47,630 bases of DNA. Origin: Flavobacterium sp. (lineage in GTDB: Bacteria; Bacteroidota; Bacteroidia; Flavobacteriales; Flavobacteriaceae). The DNA lies in assembly GCA_017983975.1 (NCBI GenBank), contig JAGOAL010000010.1, positions 1-47,630 of the forward strand, read 5' to 3'. Shown here piece after piece: positions 15,701-23,849 of the stretch. How positions within the stretch are numbered: position 1 is the stretch's first letter; each line of letters opens with the position of its first letter. The translations under genes and the position numbers were made by a program. The notes under the pieces were generated by a model. That model worked only from the letters and a program-made list of their open reading frames with translations. It ran no database searches and had not been told where the DNA came from.

Positions 15701-17257
15701 GGGTAATCCGTATCGATATCCGCGACCGCGACCAATTGGCGTTGCTTGTTTTTCACCTTCTTTTACACACAATAAAATATCGTGTGCGTTGGCATCTTCT
15801 TTATTAACGTAATACGTATTATTGGTCGCAACCAACTTTACTTGATGCTTTTTTGCGAAAGCTATTAAGGTTTGGTTAACCCGATTTTCGTCTTCTTGCT
15901 TGTGACGCATTAATTCCAAATAGAAATCGGAGCCAAACTTATCTTTCCACCAAATCAAGGCTTCTTCAGCTTGACTTTCGCCAACATTTAGAATTTTACT
16001 CGGAATTTCGCCATATAAATTTCCCGATAAAACAATGATGTCTTCTTTATATTGCTCAATGATTTTTCTATCGATACGAGGAATGTAATAAAAACCATCC
16101 GTATAGGCAATAGAAGACATTTTGGCTAAATTATGATAGCCTTTTTTATTTTTTGCCAATAATACAACTTGATAACCGTTGTCTTTTTTGGTTTTATCTT
16201 TATGATCGTCACAGATGTTAAATTCACAACCTACAATAGGTTTGATTTCGGTTTCTGTGGGCTCTTCTCCTGCTTCAATTGCTGCTTCAATTTTTGCTTT
16301 TGCAGCTTTGTTGTGATTCATTACGGCACTTACAAAATGGAAAGCCCCCATCATATTACCTGTGTCGGTCATAGCAACCGCAGGCATTTTGAATTTTGCC
16401 GAAGCTTTTACCAAATCATTTACCGCAATAGTTGATTGCAACACCGAAAATTGCGTATGATTGTGCAAATGTGCAAAAGCAGCCTCTTTTAAATCTGATT
16501 TGACTTCTTCTGAAATCGTAGTTTGAACTTCTTCTTGTTCAATTTTTTTCAAACGCGCTCTAATTTCGTCAGAAGCTTGTTTTAGATTAATATGTTTTAA
16601 TCCGATTAATTGAATTTCGCCAAGGTTTTTTTCTCGAAAAGTTCTAAAATAGTCGGGAGTTACATCAAGTTCTTCTTTGGTAAAAATTTCTCTTTTAATT
16701 AACTCCAGAAAACAGCGCGTTGTAGCTTCCACGTCGGCAGTTGCATTATGCGCTTCTGCAAAAGGTTGGTTAAAAAGATATTGATGTAATTCGGTTAATG
16801 TTGGTAATTTAAACTTTCCGCCTCTTCCTCCGGGTAATTTCAATAAATTAGCAGTAATTTCGGTACACGTATCTAAAACAGGCATTTTAATCATGTCTGA
16901 ACCAATGTTCATACGATGAAATTCGCATCCCATGATATTGACATCAAATCCTACATTTTGCCCAACAATGAATTTAGTTTTAGAAAGTGCAATATTAAAT
17001 TTTTCTAAAACTTCCGATAACAAAATTCCTTGCTCAATTGCCAATTCGGTAGAAATACCATGAATTCGTTCGGCATCATATGGAATATTGAAACCTTCGG
17101 GTTTTACCAAATAATCTTGGTGCTCGATTAAATTTCCCATCTCATCGTGCAACTGCCAAGCTATTTGAATACAACGAGGCCAGTTATCAGTATCTGTAAT
17201 AGGTGCTGACCAACTTCTAGGCAATCCGGTGGTTTCGGTATCGAAAATTAAATACAT
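12740..17257 (-). CDS. dnaE: DNA polymerase III alpha subunit with built-in 3'-5' exonuclease
   Basis: The 1505-residue replicative polymerase starts with a DnaQ-like DEDDh exonuclease (FDTETTGLP, later VGQNVGFDVN and HNATADVEATTRCF, residues 1-190). The PHP domain follows (HLHNHTQFSVLQST near 268), then the polymerase palm with PDIDIDFDDEGR near 690, and the helix-hairpin and OB domains. A likely beta-clamp-binding motif, QVSLFG, lies near 1222. E. coli DnaE is about 1160 residues and recruits a separate epsilon subunit; the fused arrangement is typical of Bacteroidetes. It appears to be transcribed alone. Confidence 0.97.
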   Translation of the reverse strand: MYLIFDTETTGLPRSWSAPITDTDNWPRCIQIAWQLHDEMGNLIEHQDYLVKPEGFNIPYDAERIHGISTELAIEQGILLSEVLEKFNIALSKTKFIVGQNVGFDVNIMGCEFHRMNIGSDMIKMPVLDTCTEITANLLKLPGGRGGKFKLPTLTELHQYLFNQPFAEAHNATADVEATTRCFLELIKREIFTKEELDVTPDYFRTFREKNLGEIQLIGLKHINLKQASDEIRARLKKIEQEEVQTTISEEVKSDLKEAAFAHLHNHTQFSVLQSTIAVNDLVKASAKFKMPAVAMTDTGNMMGAFHFVSAVMNHNKAAKAKIEAAIEAGEEPTETEIKPIVGCEFNICDDHKDKTKKDNGYQVVLLAKNKKGYHNLAKMSSIAYTDGFYYIPRIDRKIIEQYKEDIIVLSGNLYGEIPSKILNVGESQAEEALIWWKDKFGSDFYLELMRHKQEDENRVNQTLIAFAKKHQVKLVATNNTYYVNKEDANAHDILLCVKEGEKQATPIGRGRGYRYGLPNEEYYFKSGDEMKQLFVDLPEAIINIQEIIDKVEAYSLYRDVLLPKFKIPDEFEVPEDAEDGGVRGENNYLRHLTYKGAEKRYPELSDDIKERLDFELLTISNSGYPGYFLIVQDFIAEARKMDVSVGPGRGSAAGSAVAYCLGITNIDPIKYDLLFERFLNPDRVSMPDIDIDFDDEGRGRVMDYVINKYGSNQVAQIITYGKMATKSAIRDTARVLDLPLFEADRIAKLIPGMMPAKWNLARFLAEDESEVKKALRSEEFEKVKELIGIANSEDLAGETIQQAKVLEGSMRNTGIHACGVIITPSDITNFVPVTTAKDSDLYVTQFDNSVAESAGLLKMDFLGLKTLTLIKDTVKLVKYRLNIDLDPDNFPIDDQKTYELFQRGETVGVFQYESPGMQKYMKDLKPTVFADLIAMNALYRPGPLEYIPSFVRRKNGEEEIKYDLEACEEYLAETYGITVYQEQVMLLSQKLAGFSKGDADVLRKAMGKKQIEVLNKMKPQFINQAAEKGHDPVILEKIWKDWEAFASYAFNKSHSTCYAWIAYQTAYLKAHYPAEYMAAVLSNNMNDIKQVSFFMEECKRMGLAVLGPDVNESFYKFTVNENYAVRFGMGAVKGVGAGAVQTIVENRKEGNYKSIFDLAKRIDLRAANKKAFENLALAGGFDGFTETHRAQYFHHDGDGITFLEKAIRYGSKFQENENSSQVSLFGDASEVQIAEPIVPPCEDWSTMEKLAKEKEVVGIYISGHPLDDYKFEMKYFCSAKLESLKSLEQHLGKNLSFGGIVTNVQHRTAKNGKGWATFVLEGYDESYEFRIFDEEYLKYRHFLLQNQFVFFKINVKEGWVNRETGKKSDPRIQFIDAKMLADVLPSFAKKLIIHIDIKELHSNFVTELNELFTANRGENSVTFEVMELERIKKTIEMSPVIVEEEIENIEEGEEASQMNLDIPVEKEEILVKTKLSMPSRKLKVKISSELLQELDKMQVSFKLN

Positions 17258-17267
17258 AGTGGTAAAA

Positions 17268-17298
17268 TTCCAAGTTCAAAAATTCAAATTCCAATGCT
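17268..17298. repeat. TTCAAA-type repeat upstream of dnaE
   Basis: TTCCAAGTTCAAAAATTCAA continues into ATTCCAATGCTC; TTCCAA and TTCAAA units recur. It lies in the dnaE 5' region. Confidence 0.4.
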
Positions 17299-17365
17299 CA
17301 CATTACGAATTTGAGAATTATCAAAATTACATTTTAAGTCGTTAAGGAGCAATTTTAGTTATTAA

Positions 17366-17397
17366 CAAAAAAACCACTTAAATTTCTTCAAGTGGTT
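17366..17397 (-). terminator. Terminator after the DUF6252-like lipoprotein gene
   Basis: AACCACTT and AAGTGGTT form a perfect 8-bp stem, followed on the minus strand by a T run. Confidence 0.85.
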
Positions 17398-17420
17398 ATC
17401 CCTATTTTTTTAAAAATTTA

Positions 17421-18110
17421 TTATTGTCCTAGTGGTATTTTATAAAAATGCCCTTCAGACATGGTTACTACTTCTCCATCTGCATTAGTAGCATTTAATT
17501 TAAAAGTACCTGTAAATAAACCTCCAGAAATATCTTCAATTTCTATTTCGCCATTACTTTGTTGCACATTTTCTATTCGAACCGTTGCGTTATTATTACC
17601 TCCTTGAATTGTTACCACATCTCCTGAAACATATCCTAATCCTCTTGAAACCACCGTAACCTTAGTAACAGCGCCTGATGAAGTTGTTAAAGCTAATCGC
17701 AATCCAGAACCCGAACCGCCACTTGTATGTGCTGCAGCAGAAGTTGTGTATCCTGTTCCGGCTGTTAATAAATTTGATAATAGATAGGCTGGTCCTTCTA
17801 CAACACTTGTGTCATAAAAATCTGGAAATCCAGCAGCATTTGAAGTATATGAAGCAAAATTACTTGCGTTTTGTGTGCCTAAGTAATATGTACCAATATT
17901 TGTTGAATTGGTTTTCAAAACAACCGTTTCATAAGATGAATAAGCGGTAATAGTCATTCCTCCAGTTGCATCGACAGCAACACTTGCATTATTTGCTCGC
18001 CATTGAACATCATTTAGTTTGGCTTGAAAACCCGGTGTATTGGTCTGAATATCTTGTTCGCACGAAATGAATACTGCGGCAATAACAAACAAAGAGAGAA
18101 ATTTTTTCAT
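17421..18110 (-). CDS. Lipoprotein of the DUF6252 type with a phage-like Gly-rich insert
   Basis: The 229-residue protein has a lipoprotein signal ending in VFISC (Cys17). The N-terminal FQAKLNDVQWRAN...ITAYSS region and the C-terminal NGEIEIEDISGGLFTGTFKL...EGHFYKIP region match the Bacteroidetes DUF6252 lipoproteins. Between them, residues about 117-179 carry GTGYTTSAAAHTSGGSGSG...LGYVSGDVVTIQGG, a pattern familiar from phage structural proteins (repeated GxGY and GDxxTI motifs). The function of either part is unknown. It is monocistronic. Confidence 0.75.
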   Translation of the reverse strand: MKKFLSLFVIAAVFISCEQDIQTNTPGFQAKLNDVQWRANNASVAVDATGGMTITAYSSYETVVLKTNSTNIGTYYLGTQNASNFASYTSNAAGFPDFYDTSVVEGPAYLLSNLLTAGTGYTTSAAAHTSGGSGSGLRLALTTSSGAVTKVTVVSRGLGYVSGDVVTIQGGNNNATVRIENVQQSNGEIEIEDISGGLFTGTFKLNATNADGEVVTMSEGHFYKIPLGQ

Positions 18111-18225
18111 TTTAAGAGTTTATTAAATGTTGGGGAAACAAAAATAAGTTTTTTATCCAAACAAACATAAAATCGACCAAAAAATATTTTTTACCGAGAT
18201 AGCTTATTTATATTACAAAGTTTTA

Positions 18226-18233
18226 TATATTTG
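18226..18233 (+). promoter_or_regulatory. Likely -7 box of the rpsP operon
   Basis: TATATTTG fits the Bacteroidetes -7 consensus TAnnTTTG, about 48 bp before the rpsP ATG. No clear TTG -33 box is seen 19-21 bp upstream. Confidence 0.5.
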
Positions 18234-18280
18234 CACCCTTAAATAACAAAGGTCGAGTACCTTAAATTAATCACAAGATT

Positions 18281-18913
18281 ATGTCAGTAAAAATTAGATT
18301 ACAAAGACACGGAAAAAAAGGGAAACCTTTTTATTGGGTTGTTGCAGCAGATGCAAGATCAAAAAGAGATGGTAAATTCTTAGAAAAAATCGGAACTTAC
18401 AATCCAAACACTAATCCAGCAACTATTGATTTGAACTTAGAAAGTGCTGTTCAATGGTTACACAATGGAGCTCAACCAACCGATACGGCAAGAGCTATTT
18501 TATCTTACAAAGGTGCTTTATTAAAACACCATTTAGATGGAGGAGTTCGTAAAGGTGCTTTAACTCAAGAACAAGCAGATGCTAAATTAGCAGCTTGGTT
18601 AGACGAAAAAGCAAATAAAGTTGATGCGAAAAAAGCAGGATTATCTAAAGCAGATGAAGCAGCAAAAGCAAAAGCTTTAAAAGCTGAAAAAGAAGCTAAC
18701 GCAAAACGTATTGCAGCTCAAGCTGAAGCAGCGAAAGTTGAAGAAGTAGCTGAAGTAGCTGAAGTAGAAGCTCCAGCAGAAGTTGTTGAAACTGTAGTTG
18801 AGGAAGCTCCAGCAGTTGAAGCAGTAGCTGAAGAAACTGTAGCAGTTGAAGAAGCTCCAGCAGTTGAAGAAACTCCAGCAGCTGAAGAAAGCAACGAAGA
18901 AACAGAAGCTTAA
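18281..18913 (+). CDS. rpsP: 30S ribosomal protein S16 with long Ala/Glu tail
   Basis: Residues 1-80 are the S16 domain ([27 protein letters not shown] in part, then GTYNP and [11 protein letters not shown]), which helps assemble the 30S body. After that come about 130 residues made first of Lys and Ala ([17 protein letters not shown]) and then of repeated Glu, Val, Ala and Pro units (EEAPAVEAV). E. coli S16 is only 82 residues; long tails are known in Bacteroidetes. It is first in rpsP-rimM-trmN6, with a TAnnTTTG promoter in front. Confidence 0.97.
   Translation: MSVKIRLQRHGKKGKPFYWVVAADARSKRDGKFLEKIGTYNPNTNPATIDLNLESAVQWLHNGAQPTDTARAILSYKGALLKHHLDGGVRKGALTQEQADAKLAAWLDEKANKVDAKKAGLSKADEAAKAKALKAEKEANAKRIAAQAEAAKVEEVAEVAEVEAPAEVVETVVEEAPAVEAVAEETVAVEEAPAVEETPAAEESNEETEA
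18721..18910. repeat. Imperfect GAAGCTCCAGCAGTTGAA repeats in rpsP
   Basis: The DNA encoding the acidic tail consists of repeated GTTGAAGAAGCTCCAGCAG-like units and is likely to vary in length between strains. Confidence 0.7.
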
Positions 18914-18928
18914 TCATACAGCGATTCC

Positions 18929-19456
18929 ATGCGTAAAGAAGATTGTTTCTATTTAGGTAAAATCGCAAAAAAATTTAGTTTCAAAGGGGAAGTATTAGCG
19001 TATTTAGATACCGACGAACCCCAATTGTATCAAAATTTGGAATCAGTATTTGTTGAACTCAACAAAACACTGGTTCCATTTTTTATTGAAAGTAGTTCGC
19101 TTCATAAAGAAAAATTTCTACGCGTTCGTTTTGAAGATATTCAAACTGAAGAAGATGCTGACGAAATTATGGGCAGCGAAATCTACCTTCCACTTTCTAT
19201 GTTACCCAAATTAGAAGGCAACCAATTCTACTTTCACGAAGTAATAGGATTTGATGTTATAGATACTAAACATGGTAACATTGGAAAAATTGCAGCCATT
19301 AATGATAGTGGTGCGCAACCCCTTTTTGAAATTGACAAAAACGGAATTGAAATTTTAATTCCGCTAATTGATGATTTCATTATCGCTTTAGACCGAAAAA
19401 ACAAAACCATTACTATAGAAACTCCAGAAGGTTTGGTTGATTTATATTTACAATAG
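18929..19456 (+). CDS. rimM: Ribosome maturation factor RimM
   Basis: The 175-residue protein binds S19 and helps mature the 30S head. The N-terminal RimM domain shows YLGKIAKKFSFKGEVLAYLDTD, and the PRC barrel follows from about residue 95 (NQFYFHEVIGFDVIDTKHGNIGKI, then LIPLIDDFI). It lies 15 bp after rpsP, the usual pairing, and the tRNA methyltransferase follows. A TTTACAGTCGCAGTCTCAG repeat begins around its stop codon. Confidence 0.96.
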   Translation: MRKEDCFYLGKIAKKFSFKGEVLAYLDTDEPQLYQNLESVFVELNKTLVPFFIESSSLHKEKFLRVRFEDIQTEEDADEIMGSEIYLPLSMLPKLEGNQFYFHEVIGFDVIDTKHGNIGKIAAINDSGAQPLFEIDKNGIEILIPLIDDFIIALDRKNKTITIETPEGLVDLYLQ

Positions 19457-19485
19457 TTTACAGTCGCAGTCTCAGTTTACAATTA
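19446..19485. repeat. TTTACA repeat at the rimM stop
   Basis: Three TTTACA units (TTTACAATAG, TTTACAGTCGCAGTCTCAG, TTTACAATT) span the last rimM codons and the stop. Confidence 0.45.
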
Positions 19486-19517
19486 TTTAAGTTGATTAAA
19501 TTCTATCTTTATTCATT

Positions 19518-20222
19518 TTGTTCAAATTCAAACAATTTTCCGTTAATCAAGATCGATGTGCAATGAAAATTGGCACTGATGGTGTTTTGATTGGCGCTTG
19601 GACTCCGTTAATTAACAATCCTTATAACATATTAGATATTGGGGCAGGAACCGGAATTTTGTCTTTAATGCTAGCCCAAAGAAGCAACGCTGAACAAATT
19701 GACGCTATCGAAATTGACGAAGAAGCTTACGAACAATGTGTTGAAAATTTTGAAACTTCACCTTGGGGAGATAAATTATTTTGTTTTCACGCAGGATTAG
19801 ATGAATTTGTGGACGAACCCGAAGATGAATATGATTTAATTATTTCCAATCCGCCGTTTTATGCTGAAGATTTTAAAACCGATGATTCGCAACGTGACTT
19901 GGCACGATTTCAAGACGCAATGCCTTTTGAAGAATTGATTGAAGCGGCTGATTTATTACTTTCGGATAACGGAATATTTTCGATAATTATTCCTTTTAAA
20001 GAAGAAGAAAAATTTGTTTCGATGTGTAAAGAATTGGATTTATTTCCATTCAAAATTACGCGAGTAAAAGGAACGCCGACCTCCGAAATTAAAAGAAGTT
20101 TATTGGCTTTTTCTCGGATAGAACAAACTCCACAAATAGATGCACTCACTATTGAAATTTCACGTCATCAATACACCACTGAATATATCAATTTGACGAA
20201 GGATTTCTATTTGAAGATGTAA
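19518..20222 (+). CDS. trmN6: tRNA1(Val) (adenine37-N6)-methyltransferase
   Basis: The 234-residue SAM-dependent enzyme has motif I ILDIGAGTGILSLMLAQR, acidic EIDEEAYEQC, and the amino-methyltransferase motif IISNPPFY (NPPF/Y). These match TrmN6/YfiC, which modifies A37 of tRNA-Val. The conserved N-terminus FKFKQFSVNQDRCAMKIGTD begins before any ATG, so translation should start at the TTG at 19518; the first ATG (19564) would remove conserved residues. It is 61 bp after rimM and probably in the same operon. Confidence 0.88.
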   Translation: MFKFKQFSVNQDRCAMKIGTDGVLIGAWTPLINNPYNILDIGAGTGILSLMLAQRSNAEQIDAIEIDEEAYEQCVENFETSPWGDKLFCFHAGLDEFVDEPEDEYDLIISNPPFYAEDFKTDDSQRDLARFQDAMPFEELIEAADLLLSDNGIFSIIIPFKEEEKFVSMCKELDLFPFKITRVKGTPTSEIKRSLLAFSRIEQTPQIDALTIEISRHQYTTEYINLTKDFYLKM

Positions 20223-20244
20223 TTTTAAATTATAACATTCGTTC

Positions 20245-20276
20245 ATTGATTTGTTAAAAATCTTTACTTACTTTTG
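20245..20276 (+). promoter_or_regulatory. Likely promoter of the acyl-CoA dehydrogenase gene
   Basis: TTG at 20246-20248 and TACTTTTG at 20269-20276 are 20 bp apart, matching the Bacteroidetes consensus. The ATG follows 21 bp later. Confidence 0.6.
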
Positions 20277-20296
20277 TTGCTTTCAAAACAACAATT

Positions 20297-21475
20297 ATGA
20301 AACCAGACTTATTTCAATCGCCAGATTATTATTTATTAGACGAATTATTATCTGACGAACATAAAATGGTGCGTGATGCTGCACGTGCTTGGGTTAAAAA
20401 AGAAGTATCTCCCATCATTGAAGAATATGCTCAAAAAGCTGAATTTCCGCATCAAATTGTAAAAGGTTTGGGTGAAATTGGAGGTTTTGGTCCTTATATT
20501 CCTGTTGAATATGGCGGTGCTGGATTAGACCAAATTTCGTATGGCTTAATCATGCAAGAAATTGAAAGAGGAGATTCGGGTGTACGTTCGACTTCTTCTG
20601 TTCAATCTTCATTGGTTATGTACCCTATTTGGAAATATGGAAATGAAGAACAACGCATGAAATATTTACCAAAATTAGCTACTGGAGAATTCATTGGATG
20701 TTTTGGTTTAACAGAACCTGATTATGGTTCAAATCCAGCAGGAATGGTAACTAATTATAAAGATATGGGCGATCATTATCTTTTAAATGGTGCTAAAATG
20801 TGGATTTCAAATGCCCCTTTTGCTGATATTGCAGTAGTTTGGGCAAAAAATGAAGAAGGAAGAATTCACGGATTAATCGTGGAACGTGGAATGGAAGGTT
20901 TTTCAACACCAGAAACACATAATAAATGGTCGTTAAGAGCTTCTGCTACTGGCGAACTTATTTTTGACAACGTAAAAGTGCCTAAAGAAAACTTATTGCC
21001 AAACAAATCTGGATTAGGAGCGCCGCTAGGATGCTTAGATTCAGCACGTTATGGAATTGCTTGGGGTGCGATTGGCGCTGCCATGGATTGTTATGACACC
21101 GCGTTACGTTATTCAAAAGAACGTATTCAGTTTGACAAACCTATTGGAGCTACTCAATTACAACAAAAGAAATTAGCTGAAATGATTACTGAAATCACGA
21201 AAGCACAATTATTAACATGGAGACTAGGTGTGTTACGTAACGAAGGAAAAGCAACTACAGCACAAATTTCGATGGCAAAAAGAAACAACGTGGATATGGC
21301 ATTAACCATTGCTCGTGATGCACGCCAAATGCTTGGTGGAATGGGAATTACTGGTGAATATTCTATCATGAGACACATGATGAATTTAGAATCGGTAGTA
21401 ACTTATGAAGGAACACACGACATTCACTTGTTAATTACAGGTATGGATGTAACTGGTTTCCCTGCGTTTAAGTAA
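20297..21475 (+). CDS. Acyl-CoA dehydrogenase, glutaryl-CoA-dehydrogenase-like
   Basis: The 392-residue flavoenzyme resembles mitochondrial glutaryl-CoA dehydrogenase more than short-chain family members: RSTSSVQSSLVMYPIWKYG with the substrate-carboxylate Arg, GCFGLTEPDYGSNPAGM, KWSLRASATGELIFDNVKVP, and YEGTHDIHLLITG with the catalytic Glu. The reaction would be FAD-dependent oxidation and decarboxylation of glutaryl-CoA to crotonyl-CoA, in lysine or tryptophan breakdown. No other genes of that pathway are adjacent, so the substrate remains inferred. Monocistronic, with its own promoter and hairpin. Confidence 0.9.
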   Translation: MKPDLFQSPDYYLLDELLSDEHKMVRDAARAWVKKEVSPIIEEYAQKAEFPHQIVKGLGEIGGFGPYIPVEYGGAGLDQISYGLIMQEIERGDSGVRSTSSVQSSLVMYPIWKYGNEEQRMKYLPKLATGEFIGCFGLTEPDYGSNPAGMVTNYKDMGDHYLLNGAKMWISNAPFADIAVVWAKNEEGRIHGLIVERGMEGFSTPETHNKWSLRASATGELIFDNVKVPKENLLPNKSGLGAPLGCLDSARYGIAWGAIGAAMDCYDTALRYSKERIQFDKPIGATQLQQKKLAEMITEITKAQLLTWRLGVLRNEGKATTAQISMAKRNNVDMALTIARDARQMLGGMGITGEYSIMRHMMNLESVVTYEGTHDIHLLITGMDVTGFPAFK

Positions 21476-21500
21476 TTAAACAATAGATAAAATTGATATA

Positions 21501-21528
21501 AAAAGCTTCTCTGTTTGGAGGAGCTTTT
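21501..21528 (+). terminator. Hairpin after the acyl-CoA dehydrogenase gene
   Basis: AAAAGCTTC and GGAGCTTTT form an imperfect stem with a short T stretch. Confidence 0.65.
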
Positions 21529-21552
21529 ATAATTTTACAAAAAATATAACCC

Positions 21553-22335
21553 ATGAGAATTGAAGAAATCAATCGTTCCATACAAAATCAAAAAGAACAA
21601 TTATTAAGTCATTCGTTATACAACAAAGTAAAAACGATTGACGACTTACATTGCTTTTTAGAAAATCATATTTATGCCGTTTGGGATTTTATGTCCTTAT
21701 TAAAAGCCTTGCAAAATAAATTGACTTGTACAACTACGCCTTGGTTGCCTATTGGAAATCCAGAGATTCGTTATTTAATTAATGAAATTGTTGTTGCCGA
21801 AGAAACTGATTTAACATTAGATGGAACGCGTCAAAGTCATTTTGAAATGTATTTAGATGCGATGAAACAATGTGGTGCTTCAACTTCACAAATCAATACA
21901 TTTTTGAAGAATGTAGAAGAAACGAAAAACATATTTGTATCGATAAAACAAAGTGATTTACATCTAAATGTTAAAGCATTTTTAGACTTTACGTTTCGAG
22001 TAATTGAAGAAGGCAAACCACATGAAATTGCGGCAGCTTTTACTTTTGGAAGAGAAGATTTGATTCCGAATATGTTTACTGAAATCTTGAGAAATTTTCA
22101 GCAAAACTTTCCAGAAACTGATTTATCCAAACTGATTTATTATTTTGAAAGACACATTGAATTAGACGCCGATGAACACGGACCAATGGCCATGCAAATG
22201 ATCGCTGAACTTTGTGGAGATTCAGATCAAAAATGGAAGGAAGTAGAAGAAGTTTCGGTTTTAGCTTTAGAAAAGAGAATCGGGCTATGGAATGCTATTG
22301 AAGCGCAAATGGAACCCAAACATGAATTAGTATAA
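21553..22335 (+). CDS. DUF3050 protein, heme-oxygenase-like fold
   Basis: The 260-residue soluble protein matches DUF3050 over its length. Its helices carry Glu and His positions of the kind that bind iron in heme-oxygenase-like diiron oxidases: FLENHIYAVWDFM, EIVVAEETD with RQSHFEMYL, and YYFERHIELDADEHG. The substrate is unknown. It is transcribed alone and ends in a strong hairpin. Immediately beyond the hairpin lies a fragment of the ferredoxin gene's 3' end, which suggests the two genes were once convergent neighbours. Confidence 0.85.
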   Translation: MRIEEINRSIQNQKEQLLSHSLYNKVKTIDDLHCFLENHIYAVWDFMSLLKALQNKLTCTTTPWLPIGNPEIRYLINEIVVAEETDLTLDGTRQSHFEMYLDAMKQCGASTSQINTFLKNVEETKNIFVSIKQSDLHLNVKAFLDFTFRVIEEGKPHEIAAAFTFGREDLIPNMFTEILRNFQQNFPETDLSKLIYYFERHIELDADEHGPMAMQMIAELCGDSDQKWKEVEEVSVLALEKRIGLWNAIEAQMEPKHELV

Positions 22336-22337
22336 AA

Positions 22338-22367
22338 CAAAAAGCGAGAATTTCTTCTCGCTTTTTT
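22338..22367 (+). terminator. Terminator after the DUF3050 gene
   Basis: AAAAAGCGAGAA pairs with TTCTCGCTTTTTT around TTTC, a strong and probably bidirectional terminator. Confidence 0.88.
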
Positions 22368-22405
22368 ATTGTTCGGGTGCTATTTCAATTTCCAAACCTT
22401 CTAAA
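22365..22405 (-). pseudogene. Detached 3' end of a ferredoxin gene (copy A of the 41-bp repeat)
   Basis: The 41 bp match 28777-28817 at 39 positions in the same orientation. On the minus strand they encode LEGLEIEIAPEQ and a stop, identical to the ferredoxin C-terminus; both differences are synonymous (GGT/GGA, TTG/TTA). Beyond TTTAGAAGG the similarity stops abruptly. Confidence 0.85.
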
Positions 22406-22436
22406 AAAATAATATTCTTTTTTTGTTTATATAAAT

Positions 22437-23837
22437 TTACTTATCGCAAATAACTATTTTTTTTGTAATAGATTGAGAGTTATCAAACTCTATATTTAAA
22501 AAATATATTCCATGTTTTTGAATAAAATATTGCTTATTTGCTAAAGATTTTATTTCTATTTGATTTCCTAAAATATCGTATGCGGTTATGTTTTTTATTG
22601 CATTGTCGGTTTCTATTGTAAAGGTATTTTGTGCTGGGATTGGGTATATACTGACCTTATTTATTAAAGTAGGATTTTCAGTATTTAAGTTGTTGTATGG
22701 ACAAGCTATAAGCGTTGGTGTATTTTTATTGTTTTGTGTGCCATCGCCCAATTGCCCCGATATATTAAACCCCCAGGTGTATAATGAACCATCTGTTTTT
22801 AGGGCAACAGCATGAAAGTTGCCAGCAGCAATACTTTCCCAGTTTGTATCAGTTCCTATTTGTGTAGGTGTATATCTGTCTGTATTGGTGCCGTCACCTA
22901 CTTGCCCAAGTTGGTTGTTTCCCCATGCCCACAGCGTGCCGTTATTTTTAATTGCATAGGTAGTATAATAACCTATAGCAATGCTTTTCCAATCGGTATC
23001 GGTACCTATTTTTACGAAACTTGTTCTTGTTGTGGTAGTATTGTCGCCCAATTGTCCGTGCGTATTATGTCCTGCAGCCCATAATGTCCCATCTGTTTTT
23101 AAGCCTACAGAATAAAACCCATTTTGACGCTCAATTTCCTTCCAGTCGTTTGCAGTTCCAATTTGTGTGATTGTATTTATTTCAAGAGGAGAAGCAACCC
23201 CTAAGCTACTTACCGAATTATGTCCCCAACCCCATAGTGTGCCATCGGTTTTTATTGCCAGCGAACCTTCTAATCCTGCAGAAATTTTGCTCCAATTGGT
23301 ATCTGTACCCAATTGCGTAATGGTAGATAAATTGGTTGTACTACCAATGCCTAATTGATGAAAATTGTTATGACCCCAACCCCATAGTGTCCCATCAGAT
23401 TTTATAGCCAAAGCATAGTCATTCCCAGTCGAAATTTTGTTCCAATTGTTTGCGGTTCCTATCTGAGTAGGAGATAGTGTCAAATTGGTTGTAGTGCTTG
23501 CCAATGAATAATAGTAATTGGATCCCCAACCCCAAAGTGTACCGTCTGTTTTTATGGCTAATGTAAAATTACCCGATGTTTGAAGATCAGCCCAAGTGCT
23601 TGTTACTCCTTGCGTTGGGAGATAATTATTGTAAAATTGCCCTGTTCCATAAACCCCTGTTTCATTTGATCCTGTTGCCCAATGTTGCAAACTTGGGGTT
23701 ATTAGCATTGTTAGATTACCATTAGCTCTCACTTTGTCCCAACAATCATTGTTGTCTTGCGCATTTCCTTTTAGAAAAAAGAGAAAAGAGCAAAGAAGAA
23801 AGAGTTTTGTCATGATTTTTTGGGTGATTGTTTTCAT
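22437..23837 (-). CDS. RCC1-repeat protein with T9SS sorting domain
   Basis: The 466-residue protein has a signal peptide (FLLCSFLFFLKGNAQ), about seven RCC1-type blades in residues 45-380, each with an LAIKTDGTLWGWG-like strand and a GQLGDGT-like turn, and a C-terminal type A sorting domain from about 392 (VSIYPIPAQNTFTIETDN...). RCC1 repeats fold as a beta-propeller; secreted bacterial forms are of unknown function. The T9SS domain implies export across the outer membrane and release or anchoring at the surface. It is the last gene of a minus-strand set of exported proteins within the inserted block. Confidence 0.92.
   Translation of the reverse strand: MKTITQKIMTKLFLLCSFLFFLKGNAQDNNDCWDKVRANGNLTMLITPSLQHWATGSNETGVYGTGQFYNNYLPTQGVTSTWADLQTSGNFTLAIKTDGTLWGWGSNYYYSLASTTTNLTLSPTQIGTANNWNKISTGNDYALAIKSDGTLWGWGHNNFHQLGIGSTTNLSTITQLGTDTNWSKISAGLEGSLAIKTDGTLWGWGHNSVSSLGVASPLEINTITQIGTANDWKEIERQNGFYSVGLKTDGTLWAAGHNTHGQLGDNTTTTRTSFVKIGTDTDWKSIAIGYYTTYAIKNNGTLWAWGNNQLGQVGDGTNTDRYTPTQIGTDTNWESIAAGNFHAVALKTDGSLYTWGFNISGQLGDGTQNNKNTPTLIACPYNNLNTENPTLINKVSIYPIPAQNTFTIETDNAIKNITAYDILGNQIEIKSLANKQYFIQKHGIYFLNIEFDNSQSITKKIVICDK
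22711..23640. repeat. Intragenic RCC1 repeats
   Basis: About six copies of a 140-160 bp unit with core CCATCTGTTTTTA and CCCCATAGTGTGCCATC, encoding successive propeller blades. Confidence 0.75.
23758..23789. repeat. Shared signal-peptide DNA, copy 1
   Basis: This stretch differs from 25054-25085 at only two of 32 positions (core GAAAAAAGAGAAAAGA). Both encode the FLFFLxGNAQ end of a signal peptide. Confidence 0.6.
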
Positions 23838-23849
23838 AATTTTTAAATT

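Noticed and set aside
16169-16435. Open frame of 88 codons on the plus strand inside dnaE
   Set aside because: Antisense shadow with biased composition (Phe/Cys-rich), no promoter or start context.
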